Source: Lucifuga dentata (Eukaryota > Chordata > Actinopteri > Ophidiiformes > Bythitidae). From it: 64,000 nucleotides of DNA. The notes below the pieces were generated by a model. It did no database searches. It saw only the letters and a program-made list of their open reading frames with translations, and was not told the origin of the DNA. The DNA lies in assembly GCA_014773175.1 (NCBI GenBank), contig VXCM01001294.1, forward strand, positions 1 through 64,000, given 5' to 3'. The first letter of the stretch is position 1, and each line of letters opens with the position of its first letter. Below, piece after piece: positions 16,701-26,800 of this stretch. A program made the translations under genes and the position numbers.

Positions 16701-18760
16701 CTCTCTCCCTCCCAGCAATGAATAATTAAGGCGTTTTTGACTTGGCGCTCACGCTGTGGGTCTCTGCATCAATGCAAGTACCTGCTCATGTCCACATACT
16801 CGCACAATCAGACGCGTCAGGCTTAACCAAGACTAAGTCAACCAACTGAAGCATTTTTTCATCTACTATGATGAGAAGGTGTTAGATTACTCAGCTGAGC
16901 TTGCAGAGTTGCCTCCCCTGAAGTTTTGAATTAAATTTATATCTTTAATATAAATTTGAAATAAAATTCAAAAATAAAAATCACGATCTGGACTACAGAC
17001 ATGGACAGTATTAGTGATGTCATCCATTGCTGTCTGTAGGGACATTCTGATGTTGTGTTTACAACTTGCTGCCATTTTTACAGTTAATGCACAAAGCTAA
17101 ACCCAAACTGGTCAAAGGGAAGCAGTTGAAACTACAGTTTAAATACACTCAGTTTATGAGGTCTCTACAATCCAGCGCAATGGCCCTGAAATAAACCCTC
17201 CCTTTATGAAACTTCAAACGTTGAGTTTTTGCTGACACTTATCAGAGGTGTGCCAGTTGGCCCTGCAGTCGTGTCTGAGGACACGTTAGTGTGGGGTTGT
17301 ATTAGATTGCATTATATTGAGGGGATTCTAAAATTCCCTTCTTACGTATTATGTGAATGTGGTGGACAGATTGAATCGTGTCGGATTGTAAAGGTATACA
17401 AGCAGGGCTGATCAAAATCCAGACCAAGATCTGCGTCCATCAGGAATATTCCAGACCAGACCACGTGTCTAATATTAGGTGTGCGTGGACATACCTATTT
17501 CACTCTCCTCGCTCTCAGATGGCTGGAGAGGCTCAGGATCGGGACAAGTGGCAGATGTAGGAGGAGGACCACAGGGACAGCCCTAAAAATGAGATGCTGT
17601 GCTATAATATGACATATTACAGGCAAATCATCACACGTTAATTAATTACCCCCATTAACATCAATTATTCATTACCATTTGCTTATTTTTTTGTGCTTTC
17701 TGACCAAACAATGGAATAAAACAAATGATTTAACAGAAACCAATATCTTAAAATATGATCTCATCAAGTACCAATTGCATGCTATGATAATAATATGTAT
17801 ATTGTTTTACCTTGCATGTATCCCCTGTCTTGGGTGGTGAAGGAATTGTTGCACCCATGCTGAAAATAAATTTATGGAGAAGAATTGAGTGAGTGATACA
17901 TCTCAAACTTCTTTTTCCTCATGTGGTTATGGAGATTGATGAAACCAATATATTCTTGTTCCGATTCCTGGTGCAAAGAATCCATCCATCCATCATCCAT
18001 ACCCACATATCCCAATCAGGATCATGGGGGGCTGGGGCCTATCCCGGCTGTCTTTGGGTGAGAGGCAGGGTACACTCTGGACAGACTGCCAGCCTGTCAC
18101 AGGGCACACGCACGCACATACACTCAAAAACTCATTCACCCACGGTCAATTTAGAGTTTCCAATTCACCTAACCTGCATGTCTTTAGAGGTGGGAGGAAA
18201 CCAGAACAAACGGAAGGAGGAAACCCATGCAGACATGGGGAGAACGTGCAAACACCACACAGACAGGACCTAATCGGATTAGAACCCAGGACCTTCTTGT
18301 GAGGCGACAGTGCTAACTGCAAAGAATATAACTAGACAAGGTTTAATCTAAATCATCAAAGATTAAAAAAAAAATCAAAAGTTGTTATGCTGATAATGCC
18401 ACTGAACAGACAAATGAAGATTTTTATGCCAACACACTGCTCTCTACTGCACAGCATTTACTAGGAAGTGGGCGGAGCTGGGCACATCTTAGTATGAATA
18501 TAAGTTTATTTCTCAGCACTTTTTATGAAATAATAGACGAATATATGTTTAAACCCTCTATAAATATTTACACAACGCCGACCCAAATGTCTGCACAGTA
18601 AAATGCATCTGCTGGGACGCCACTTAAAGGATGATCCGAGGCATACGGACCTCTGTACCCAGGTCCGGAAGAAGCTCAGTTCAGGAAGGTGAAGAATCGA
18701 GGGGTTGGACTCGCACAGCTGCACGAAGCCCTTTAACTCAGCCACTTTTCGTGGGTCCAT
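7648..18760 (-). CDS. st13: ST13 / Hip, Hsc70-interacting co-chaperone (complete, 12 coding exons)
   Basis: Minus-strand coding exons, 5' to 3': 18760-18651, 17859-17811, 17582-17495, 15610-15537, 15327-15261, 15151-15067, 13603-13493, 10818-10716, 10503-10387, 9449-9407, 8584-8496, 7782-7648. All have GT/AG sites and compatible phases, giving about 356 residues (human 369). Known role: a cytosolic co-chaperone that binds the ATPase domain of Hsc70 and stabilises its ADP state. Seen in order: an N-terminal dimerisation region ([12 protein letters not shown]..), a low-conservation acidic/Cys-containing linker (~38-107), three TPR motifs (~109-215, including [32 protein letters not shown]), a highly charged Lys/Arg/Glu helix (~230-275), a short GGMPPGMPG stretch, and a C-terminal DP/STI1-type domain ([26 protein letters not shown]). 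The GGMP-repeat region is much shorter than in mammals. Several introns hold TTAA MITEs, and intron 1 carries a SINE. Confidence 0.96.
7889..8309 (-). mobile_element. TTAA MITE, common subfamily, internally truncated
   Basis: Starts TTAAAGGACCATACCATC and ends GCCGGTATGGTCCTTTAA. About 180 bp of the usual body next to the right end are missing. It lies in the st13 intron between exons 12 and 11. Confidence 0.8.
8496..8584 (-). CDS. st13: st13 coding exon 11 (GGMP remnant and start of STI1 domain)
   Basis: Encodes [19 protein letters not shown] and [10 protein letters not shown]. Only one GGMP-like unit is present, where mammalian Hip has a run of them. Confidence 0.95.
8585..9406 (-). other. 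st13 intron between exons 11 and 10, nothing recognised
   Basis: About 820 bp with no repeat family or gene that I recognise. Confidence 0.6.
9407..9449 (-). CDS. st13: st13 coding exon 10 (tandem NAGNAG acceptor)
   Basis: A 43-nt exon encoding (Q)[13 protein letters not shown]. The acceptor reads TTCAGCAG on the minus strand, so splicing can include or skip one Gln. Using the second AG gives AQR-EEEAR, the mammalian form. A TTAA MITE starts only about 20 bp beyond the acceptor. Confidence 0.9.
9474..10073 (-). mobile_element. TTAA MITE, common subfamily, full length
   Basis: A 600-bp copy with both terminal inverted repeats (left end TTAAAGGACATACCACCC, right end GGATGGTATGGTCCTTTAA). It fills most of the short intron beside st13 exon 10. 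Confidence 0.85.
10387..10503 (-). CDS. st13: st13 coding exon 9 (charged helix)
   Basis: 39 codons, [15 protein letters not shown].. to REEHARAQR. This is the highly charged segment that follows the TPRs and helps Hsc70 binding in the known protein. Phase 0 at both ends. Confidence 0.95.
10716..10818 (-). CDS. st13: st13 coding exon 8 (third TPR)
   Basis: Encodes [20 protein letters not shown] and [14 protein letters not shown]. The GHWEEAA..L..ACKLDY pattern is the third TPR of Hip. Confidence 0.95.
11384..11654 (+). mobile_element. TTAA MITE, left half of an interrupted copy
   Basis: Matches the body from TACGTTACTGACAATCATT to TTGCACTTAAATGCTAA, then stops abruptly. The matching right half resumes at about 13187, which suggests later insertion of ~1.5 kb of other DNA. 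Confidence 0.7.
11655..13186. mobile_element. Composite insertion of unidentified repeats inside a TTAA MITE
   Basis: This block separates the two MITE halves. The first part (about 11655-12200) is GCGCTGAGCG-like sequence with an inverted tail (GAGCAGCGCTGCTC). The second part (about 12205-13186) has inverted blocks around GGCCGG..CCTTTATT and AATAGTGGCCGG, typical of a DNA element with terminal repeats. Neither has an ORF that I recognise. A 64-bp block is duplicated around the N at 12884. It lies in st13 intron 7 (between exons 8 and 7). Confidence 0.45.
13187..13426 (+). mobile_element. TTAA MITE, right half of the interrupted copy
   Basis: Runs from CTTGTTGGTGATGATGGATT to CCAGTATGATCCTTTAA. 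Its orientation matches the left half at 11384-11654. Confidence 0.75.
13493..13603 (-). CDS. st13: st13 coding exon 7 (second to third TPR)
   Basis: Encodes [20 protein letters not shown] and [16 protein letters not shown]. This covers the end of TPR2 and the first helix of TPR3. Confidence 0.95.
13772..14432. mobile_element. TTAA MITE, subfamily 2 (abuts the next MITE)
   Basis: From TTAAAGGACCATACCGGCC to TTGCCGGTATGTTCCTTTAA. It carries a duplicated segment around the N at 13928. It shares its right TTAA with the element starting at 14429. Confidence 0.78.
14429..15035 (-). mobile_element. TTAA MITE, common subfamily (abuts the previous MITE)
   Basis: From TTAAAGGACCATACAGTCC to GACCAGTATGGTCCTTTAA, 607 bp. 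The left TTAA is the right TTAA of the preceding copy, so the two elements sit end to end. Confidence 0.85.
15067..15151 (-). CDS. st13: st13 coding exon 6 (first TPR)
   Basis: Encodes [20 protein letters not shown] and IMYAKRA, the TPR1 second helix and TPR2 start. A TTAA MITE ends about 30 bp outside its donor. Confidence 0.95.
15261..15327 (-). CDS. st13: st13 coding exon 5
   Basis: Encodes [22 protein letters not shown] and one base of Gly. This is the helix leading into TPR1, conserved as EEMMDQAN in vertebrates. Confidence 0.94.
15537..15610 (-). CDS. st13: st13 coding exon 4 (acidic linker)
   Basis: Encodes [19 protein letters not shown] and CENVE. It matches the [18 protein letters not shown] block of mammalian Hip. 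Confidence 0.94.
15611..17494 (-). other. st13 intron 3, with one inverted-repeat element
   Basis: A long AT-rich intron. Apart from the inverted-repeat element at 15827-16280, no gene, RNA or known repeat is recognised. Confidence 0.6.
15827..16280. mobile_element. Unclassified MITE with ~60-bp inverted repeats
   Basis: Left arm 15827-15886 (TGCTTCACTGGAGAGGCCAC .. CCAACTTATG) is the near-perfect reverse complement of right arm 16221-16280 (CATAAGTTGGAACG .. CAATGAAGCA). The ~330-bp centre is AT-rich and non-coding. No target duplication is clear. Confidence 0.6.
17495..17582 (-). CDS. st13: st13 coding exon 3 (divergent Cys/Pro linker)
   Basis: Encodes [19 protein letters not shown] then SESEESEI. 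The exon is in phase with its neighbours and ends in the conserved SEESE-type acidic block. Its first half, rich in Cys and Pro, has no counterpart I recognise in mammalian Hip. Confidence 0.85.
17811..17859 (-). CDS. st13: st13 coding exon 2
   Basis: A 49-nt exon completing Ser and encoding [16 protein letters not shown]. It follows a TTTTCAG acceptor and has a GTAAAA donor. It corresponds to the MGGKVPPATQ region of the human protein. Confidence 0.88.
17982..18317 (-). mobile_element. tRNA-derived SINE with target-site duplication
   Basis: Read on the minus strand, it starts near a tRNA-like Pol III promoter (GTTAGCACTGTCGCCTCACA, B-box-like GGGTTCTAATCC). It ends in a GGATGGATGG tail. The 10-bp direct repeat TGCAAAGAAT flanks it at 17972-17981 and 18318-18327. 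The very 5' end is shortened. It lies in st13 intron 1 and shares its body with the SINE at 46145. Confidence 0.85.
18651..18760 (-). CDS. st13: st13 coding exon 1 (start codon)
   Basis: Encodes [19 protein letters not shown] through FFRTWVQ and ends in a split Ser at GTCCGT. The start is fixed by MDPRKV, identical to vertebrate Hip. The donor is weaker than consensus but is the only one that keeps phase with exon 2. Confidence 0.92.
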
Positions 18761-19012
18761 GCTGCTGTCACGCCCAGCACTGTTTTGTGGGTAAAAACAC
18801 AAAAAAGAAACAAGTAACAGCTGAGCGAGCGATTAGTTTACGCGCTCAAATGCTAACGTCAAGTGTTGTTTAGCTAGCTTTGCTAACTGAATGAGCGAGC
18901 ATTACAACTTCACACTTCACAAAGTTGACCATTCAACCACACAATAAATGCAATTCCAGCACTGAAAAAGATACAGTTGCGTACATATATCATTAACAGC
19001 TATTCCAAATCC

Positions 19013-19027
19013 AGAAGTTTCTGGAAA
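19013..19027 (-). promoter_or_regulatory. st13: Heat-shock element upstream of st13
   Basis: AGAAGTTTCTGGAAA fits the heat-shock-factor site as three alternating units (GAA-nn-TTC-nn-GAA) with perfect core bases and spacing. It lies about 255 bp upstream of the st13 ATG. ST13 is an Hsc70 co-chaperone, so HSF1 control would make sense, but binding is inferred and not shown. Confidence 0.55.
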
Positions 19028-19305
19028 CGAACAGCCGTAGCGCTCCATCCATGACCGTGACGTGCTGAGTGTTTGACGCATTATAACGTCGTTAGCCGTT
19101 AGCTGTAATATCGACATTAATGAGTACTTAATGAAAACCACGTCGACAGGTTAAGCATAAAATTGCGGTAGACGAAAAGGACACCCACCTGAGCAAATAT
19201 TAAAGGGTTAGCACCTGAAAAGTAGCAATCCACAGGAAGCTTGCAGTCGGTTTTATCCGCCACAGTGCTGCTTTAACATTAGTGGCGACGCTCTCGTCTT
19301 CTTCT

Positions 19306-19341
<36 letters not shown>

Positions 19342-19362
19342 NAAAAAAAAAAAAAAAAAAAA

Positions 19363-19760
19363 TCATATTCTCTTACTCAACCTACTTCTCTTTAAATAGT
19401 GAAACAAAAATGGATAATATAGAGTCCCTGAACTGTGTTGTATTTGTTGTAAAACATCTTGCAGATTGTAGTTTACCTTTATCTCTCTAAGACTTATCAT
19501 CAGCTCTGTTCTTTTTTCTGTATATTGTAGAGTTTATCATTACATGTTCTATTGTTTCACCTGCATTATAATAATCACATCTTCTTGTATTATGTATTCC
19601 TATTCTAAAAAGTGAACTGTTCAACCCTGTGTGTCCAAACCTCAACCTCGAAATGATTGTATCATCTTTTCGAATTCTTCCTGCTGATCTAATTTTCCCA
19701 ACTGTCCCTGAAGGCGACGCTCGTGTTTCCATTCAGGAAAGTTGCGGACAGACCGCCAAC
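19363..19760 (-). pseudogene. Degraded 3' end of a non-LTR retrotransposon (LINE)
   Basis: The minus-strand reading at about 19732-19487 contains ISRLRFGHTGLNSSLFRIG and CDYY..ETIEHVM, then degenerate sequence. This matches the C-terminal tail of LINE polyproteins (RFGHTGLN.. and CDYC..ETVEHVL motifs). Upstream minus-strand sequence continues the family in another frame, so at least one frameshift is present. The 3' side ends near an A/T homopolymer join (N at 19342), possibly the poly(A) tail. Confidence 0.65.
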
Positions 19761-20762
19761 GATTTATTAGACTTTCACTCCCTGAGCGCTGTCTGTCAGG
19801 TTGCTCCCTTTTGGAAACATTTAGCCGGCATCCTTCAGTGTAATCCACAGATAGAACTAAATCACAGCCATTTCGGATAATGACAAAAGTAAGAAGACTT
19901 TCAATGGTTAATAATCGCTTAGAAGACACAATTAAAAACAGAAAAATCTCTCAAATTCCTCCTTTCCTTCTGTTAATAGATTGCTACAAGTGTTTACCTC
20001 GGTTTCAGGCAGCCGTTGCTTTCGTTCATATTAAAATGGAAATCATATTGCAGAGACTTTAATCCTGCTTTGATCACTAAATTCCACCGGAGCAAATGAG
20101 CATTAAGTCCATGCTCAAGAGCCGGAGCAAGTGATGGTGGATGTAAACGCCTCCCATCATAACTTGAATGCAAGTAGACTTCTAGAAATATGCTTATATA
20201 CACCGCATTATTATAAAATGATAATGTAATTTTGACAAAAAATAAAATAAAGACAGCTAAATGGTCACTGTGATAAATTAGCAGGGCCGGTGTGGTCTGC
20301 CTGAATGGTAAAATATACATCCGTTAATCTGAAAACCATTAACAATCTAAAAGTATCATTCAAAAATCGATTGGTGATTTGTAATAATTGAACTGAAAAA
20401 TTCAAAACACCGGTGTGTCTAGGCGGGATTTGTGGGCTCCCTGAGAAACCAAACTGAGGGCAGTAAAGTCCCATTTACAGCGAACGAGAACGTGGCTAGT
20501 AGCCAACATGGTTGTTGCAAGCTAACGAGCTCCTGTCAACCAAAAAATAAAAAAACTATTGCATGTGATTTACGACAAGCGTCCAGCATTGAAAGTGAAG
20601 TCATGATAACAGTGGGCTAATATGTTTCACCGTAAATATGCAGCTTTAGGTCATTACTCTGCACTTTTCCACTGCAGCTGCGTCTTGTCCTGGGATCGTA
20701 TGCTAACTTATGCCATGAGACGGACGCCATGGTGGAGGTCTGACTGATCACCGAGTTCAGCA

Positions 20763-20832
20763 ATGTCGCTCTCAACAGGCGTCCTGATCACAGCGGCTGT
20801 CAAGCTGCTGCCCAGGCCGAGCTGGAGTCCAG
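20763..20832 (+). CDS. xpnpep3: xpnpep3 coding exon 1 (presequence start)
   Basis: [19 protein letters not shown] then a GTGAGA donor. The segment is hydrophobic/basic with no acidic residue, like a mitochondrial targeting peptide. The ATG context is AGCAATGT. The assignment rests on phase and position because this part is poorly conserved. Confidence 0.85.
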
Positions 20833-23800
20833 GTGAGACCGCTGTGGTGTTTTGGACTTTGCTTTCATTCTGCATGGATCCCTGGTAGCTACACTTAACG
20901 TTGACTATTTTGTGTAATATGTACTGAGACTGTTTGTACGGCAGTGGGGTAAGTGTCTGTGGTGTAACTATGTTACATCACATATAAAACTCGCCAGGAG
21001 ATCCCAGATCACATCTTACTTCATATAATTTAAATGGTTCTTATTGAAAAAAGTTAAAGGGACAGGTCACCCAAAATGAAAACTGTCACCTCCTCTCTAT
21101 ATCAGTAGAAAGATTTCATTTTTGGGTGAAGTGCCTGTTGACCTTCAGATTTGAAGGACCTATATGCAATAGATAGACAGACAGACAGACGTAAGACAGA
21201 AAACTTAAATTATATAGCAGTTCAGGATGAACAGTCTATCCTAGTCTGAATGCACCGGAGACTCACAGATGTGATTGGTTATATAGACTGATGGCAGCTG
21301 TAGGAATGACCTGTAACATTCTTTGTAACAGTGGAGCTGAATAAGTCAGTTACTGAAGTTTGTCATACATCATCAGTCCACTACAACCCTATTGGATCCA
21401 GTTCCCAGACTTTATGATCATTTCATTCATTCTGTTACAGGGGTGCCCAGCGAGGGCCGAGACATTGCAGGTTTTCTTTCCAACCAGTCTGTTCAGCAGG
21501 TGGTTTTCCTGCTCAAATTGAAGGAGTGGTGATCAGTGAAATCACCTGCTGGACAGACTGGTTGGAAAGAAAACCTGCAGTGTCTCAGCCCTCCATGGCA
21601 CATGATTGGACAACCCTGTATAATTAGCATCAGCAGCTCTGATGTTGCTGCTCCGTCAGAGTGCTGCAAAGACTGTTGTCTTGAGCACAATGCTGGAGTC
21701 TAAGTGTTTTGTTTGGGTGTCTGTAGGGTCCATCTGGTGCCCATGCAGGAACATTTCGGTGAAACCAGGGAGTTTGAAACCAAAGTCAGTTCCACCACGG
21801 TACTTGGGCCAGCCCAGCCCGTTTACCCATCCACATCTCATCAAACGTGGTGAGTATTCAGTGTTAAGCATTCTCTCTACAATTTTGAAGCAAGGTGCTG
21901 CTGTGCTGTCTTCAATAATGCACAGCAGTCTGAGGGACTAGTTAATTCATGGTGGGTATATAAGTACAGTGCTGCATTTTCAAAGGCAAACCGTACAGTG
22001 TGTACAGTCTGCAGCCAGATCAGCACACAGACCATTTCTTTGGTATTTAGCATGCCTGCTCTTTGTGCTGCATGTCTGTCTGTATCCATCTTAAAAATCA
22101 CATGCCAGAGGATTAGGAGAAAAATTTGTTGCAAATAACAGACTTTGGTTTACAGAATTCTGTTTATTCATTGCTTTACATCAGGCATCTCAAACTGTGT
22201 CACATACGGTACAAGGCAGAGAGGCTGTGGGTGTCAAACTAGCAGCAACTAGAGAGATGATGCTAATCAGTAAATTCAGCTTCCCCAAGTAGTGCGTGGT
22301 TTGATACAGAGGTGTCTTGCTAGGTGGTAAATGTTCATTCTATCCCTTCCAGAACACAAATTCACACTTTCACCTATGCACTGTTACTGCATGCATAAGT
22401 GACCAAAAGGTGACCAATACAAGACCAATAAACATAAAACTTAGTTCACTGTTGCGTTTCTTTTAATTTTTTACAAAACAATTGCCATGAGGCAACAGTA
22501 TGGCAATTTTGTGCAAAGAGCAAATTTTACCTTGAAGGCTTTCAGAAAACTGCACAATTTAAGACTAACAAAGGACAGAAAAATAACCAGTTTGTAAGAT
22601 GTAACTTAACAAATTTTTTAAGCTGGCTTTAAACTGGACTTGGACTAATTAAATGTTAAATAAGATGGTTCAGTTTTTCCTTTTGACAAAGTTACGAATG
22701 TGATTTGTTGTGTTCGCTTCATCGCTTAAGTTGTTGCAGTGCATGACAAATTAGATTCTTGTGTTTTAATCATCCATTTTAGATGTCTCAGTGAAGCTCA
22801 CAGGTTAAGGATTGACAGAAGCCAGGGGATTTCTGTTCCCTGAGTGTCGCCGTAAGGTAGAGCTTCTCCTCAGGCTTGGTGCCGTTTCAGCTACAGCACT
22901 GGCCAAAAGTATTGCACTCCCCTGTATTTTCATTTAAACTTTACCAAAGTACCACTCCAAACACAACAAAATTGTGGTATTTTACAAGTAGTTGAGTATT
23001 TGTTCAGAATATTCAACTATTATTTAGACTTAAATGTGGATTTCAGAGTAGGTACCATGACTACAATATTTCTACAAGTCAGTGAAAACATGTGAAAACC
23101 ATTTGCTCTGACCCTACCTCAAAGAAGATGTTAACTTATTGTTTGATCTCCAATAATAATATTAATATTAATATTATTATTGGATAGAAAAATACTAATA
23201 TTAATATTAGTATTTTTCTTCAAATCTTAACAATATGTCAAAAGTGCCTTCCTACTTAATAATATTAAGAACTATTGGCTTTTTTTCAGTTGTACTTTTT
23301 CAGTTGTACACACTAAAAAAATACATTTCGTTGTGCATGGAGTGGTATTTTAACTCAGAATGAAAAGTTTACACAAAAAGGGGGGGGATGCAGTATTTTT
23401 GGCCAGCGCTGTATACTCCTTTTGCTCGGGAGGAAGTCAGGCCTTAAAGACAATAGTCAGGGAACAAAAGAGCCCTCAGCATAAATGCCTCATACCTGCC
23501 TATATGCAACACTTTTCCTCTGACTGATACGCATTTCTGGGTTTTTTTAGATGGCTATACAGTAAATCGAACTATTTTAGAGGTATGTATATGTCGTATA
23601 CCTAGTCCATGGTGTAGAGAGAGAGAGAGGCAATGAGCTTATTGTTGACGTATAAACACCACATATATGATGTCTGTCCCTCAGGTGAGGTGACTCCAGG
23701 CTTGAGCCAGACAGAATATGAGCTGCGCAGACAGAGGCTGGCCTCCCTTATTGAGACCCAGGCAGACCGGCTGGGACCCTCTGCTTCCTCTAGCACCACT

Positions 23801-26800
23801 NTGGCCTCCCTTATTGAGACCCAGGCAGACCGGCTGGGACCCTCTGCTTCCTCTAGCACCACTGTGGTCATTATTTTGTCCCACGCCACCCGATACATGA
23901 CCAATGACATCCCTTATCCCTTCCACCAGAACCAGGTGAATGTTTGGTCTCAAGTTTCATTTCTTCTTTATCCTCTTCTTCTTCCTCAACTTCATCTTCA
24001 TCTGTGTCATCTTTGCTGCACCGTCTTCCTCTTATCTCCTTCCCTTCTGCCTTTGTTGGTTGTAGCATAGTATGTATGTAGAATACTCATTTCTCGTCAT
24101 TAATGCAAGGCTTCACCGTTTAACACTGTTCACCAGGATTTCCTCTACCTCAGTGGCATCCTAGAGCCTGACAGTGCCTTAGTTCTTTACGGGACAGGGC
24201 GGCCAGACCAGACCATCTTGTTTGTGCCGCGCAGAGATCCGGGCAGAGAGCTCTGGGACGGGCCCAGGTCAGGGAAGGATGGAGCAGCAGCTTTGACGGG
24301 CATAGATAGAGTTCACAGCACGGAAGAACTGGGTGTCATCCTCAAGAGTCTAAAAGGTGAGCGGAAGTCTGAGGCCTCATGGTGACTACAAACATCTCCT
24401 TACTGGATCGACTCTGTTTGTTGGTTTAATTTTGTCCACAGACAACATTTCAACAGCATGTTTTGAGAGCACAGTGACTCCTAGTAAATGCACAGCAACA
24501 GCTTTGCGTCATGGTTTCCCCTGGCCATCATCTCTGTCTTCTCCAAGCATTTGCAGTAACAAGCCATTATTTTATGGCTCCAGACAAGACAAAAATCTGT
24601 AGACACCTTTTGCTGTCATGCTAGCCAGCAAACAACACATCAGAAAACAAACTTGTTGGATGGATGAAAAAGTTATGCTTTGCCAGTCTCAGCTGTTGTT
24701 TTTGTTAAGCCACAGTTAGCATATTAACCTTATAGCTCTAGCTGTCATTTTTTTTTTTAGATATCTTGTTACAAACTAAAGTGCTACACAAGTAGAAAAT
24801 TTGACCTGCTGGTGGTGCTGCGTTAAAAACTCAATGGGTAACTACATCATTGAGGTTCATCCTGTGGAGACCATGAGTGTACCAGATCTCTGAGCAATGT
24901 CCAATAGTTGTTGAGATATTTAACTCTTTAATAAAATGTCATTCTCATGGTCAAAGAGCCACACATTAAATAAAACAAAAAAGAGAGATTTTCTGGGACA
25001 CGCTCCCCCCGGACCTATCCGATCTCATTCTCTCATTATCATCACCTTTTTACACCAAGCGTGACACAAATAAGAAGCACGTATATGCAAAAATATTCGG
25101 ACGTGAAACTGTCGTGTCAAAACTATTTACTGTACACCTGTCGCAATGTTAATTTATGACTGCTCGCCAAGAAAGTTTTGTGGGGCGACAGGTCGTCAAA
25201 ATGGATTCAACATCATCCAGTAATGATTTGGTGCTGATCCTTTTGACAGAAAAGAAGAGAAAACGTTTGTGAATTCATCCAGTTCTGGAGGGAAGGAAAG
25301 AACACGGGAGTTTGACTATCTGATACAGGAGCTGAAACTTTACCATGACGCTTTAGACTTTACTTCTGGATGTCGGTGGGCCAGTTTAAACACGTCCTGG
25401 AGATGCGAGCTCCACATCTGAGGAGGTAGAGGACAAATTTCAGGAAGCCTATTGATCCAGAACTGCGTATGGCGGTGTGTGTCAGGTCATTTTAATATCT
25501 GAGCGCAGTTTTATTATACAGGCCGTGCATAAAGGCGCACATGCCGGGCGCTCAGCGTGCCTTTATGTGCGCTCTGTAGATGCACAGACTGTGCACTGTG
25601 GATGAACCGGACCTTTACGCACACTGTGTGTCATTAAGCACAGGCTGCGTCTATAAGAAAGTTGTGCTGAGATACGCGCTGAGCCAACATAAAATGTGAC
25701 ATGTGATGACAGTTTTGATTAGCTGATCCTCTCTTGCTGCAGGCGAAAAAAGGAAAAAAATCGACCTTGGAGCAAATAAAATAAATGCCACATTTTCGTT
25801 AAATTTATATACAATATATACATACAAAGCAAAATTTCAGTTTGTATGTGTATATTCTCATTAACTGATGTAGTTTTTAACTGACACAATTTAGTCGCCA
25901 CTTAAAATTGCGTTCAGTGTAAAAGAGCCTTCTCTCTCTCTCTCTCTCTCCCTCTCTCTCCCCCCTCCATCTCCCCCTCCCTCCCTCCCCTGTCACTGTG
26001 GAGAGGGAATAGAGACGAGATGTTTGCAATTGGAGATGTAAAAGGAATAACAGGAAAATAGCTGCATCTAACCGCACCCACCCCCCACCACCACACCGGA
26101 CCAGACCGGACCCGATCTTATACTCTCATTGAAAGCTTTTCTACCATGGAATGGATGGTAGTAAATACCGCATCAGTAATGATTGAGCGCCCTCTGCTGA
26201 TGGGTGGTGGTAATAACAAAGAAAAACACTTTTTTATAATTTTCATTTTTATTAATTGAGAAGTCATCTGAGGGCCTGATAGATGAAAGGTGCGGGCCGT
26301 ATCTGGCCCGCGGGCTGCCAGTTGCCCATCCCTGCCTTAGACATACATTGCTAATGTGACTAAAAACTGTAATATACTGTATGCATCAGATAGCTTTTGC
26401 AGTATAATGTGTTTTGTAGACAAACGATTACACTGTTTCCTCAAAGTTCGTTATTAGCTCATTATCTCCTTTATTTGCCTTTCTGATTATTCTCTGATTA
26501 TGCTCCATGCAACGCTCTGGTACAAGCCTGTCTGGAAACTGCAGCATGTGTTGTGTTAACCAAAACCGGTTAGAATCAAGTTAGAAACCCTCGTGTAATA
26601 GTTGAGCAGAAGGCTAATGCACTGAGTGTTTGAAGGTGGACTTTAAACTGACGTAGGCATGAGTAGATGAGCTAAATTTTTATTTTGATGTTGAACTATC
26701 CTTTTCTCTGTCTTTACAGCATCCCTGTTTGTCTTACTGTAGCTCTTCTCTCTCTCATCCAGGCGCTGTGGTTTGGTACGACAGCTCTCAGCCAGCTCAC

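Larger units (their letters stand above)
18761..20762. other. st13-xpnpep3 divergent intergenic / promoter region
   Basis: The start codons of two head-to-head genes are 2.0 kb apart. The interval holds the st13 upstream region with a heat-shock-type element (19013-19027), a poly-T/N/poly-A join at about 19308-19362, a decayed LINE tail (about 19363-19760) and unremarkable sequence up to xpnpep3. Several very short upstream ATGs precede the xpnpep3 start. Confidence 0.65.
24357..26762 (+). other. xpnpep3 intron 4 with several decayed transposon pieces
   Basis: Holds a PIF/Harbinger transposase relic (25201-25486), a hAT-like terminus (about 26262-26334), a pyrimidine tract (about 25928-25993), and around 24840-24920 a teleost dispersed repeat with the phrase GAGGTTCATCCTGTGGAGAC. 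The remainder is unassigned. Confidence 0.55.

Noticed and set aside
18640..18651. Alternative st13 exon 1 donor at GTACAG (TGG|GTACAG)
   Set aside because: It breaks phase with exon 2. The GTCCGT site a few bases later gives the conserved W-V-x-S-M-G joint.
24357..24602. 81-codon ORF on + after xpnpep3 exon 4
   Set aside because: It begins at the exon 4 donor and runs into the intron. It has no family similarity, while splicing to exon 5 restores the conserved reading.
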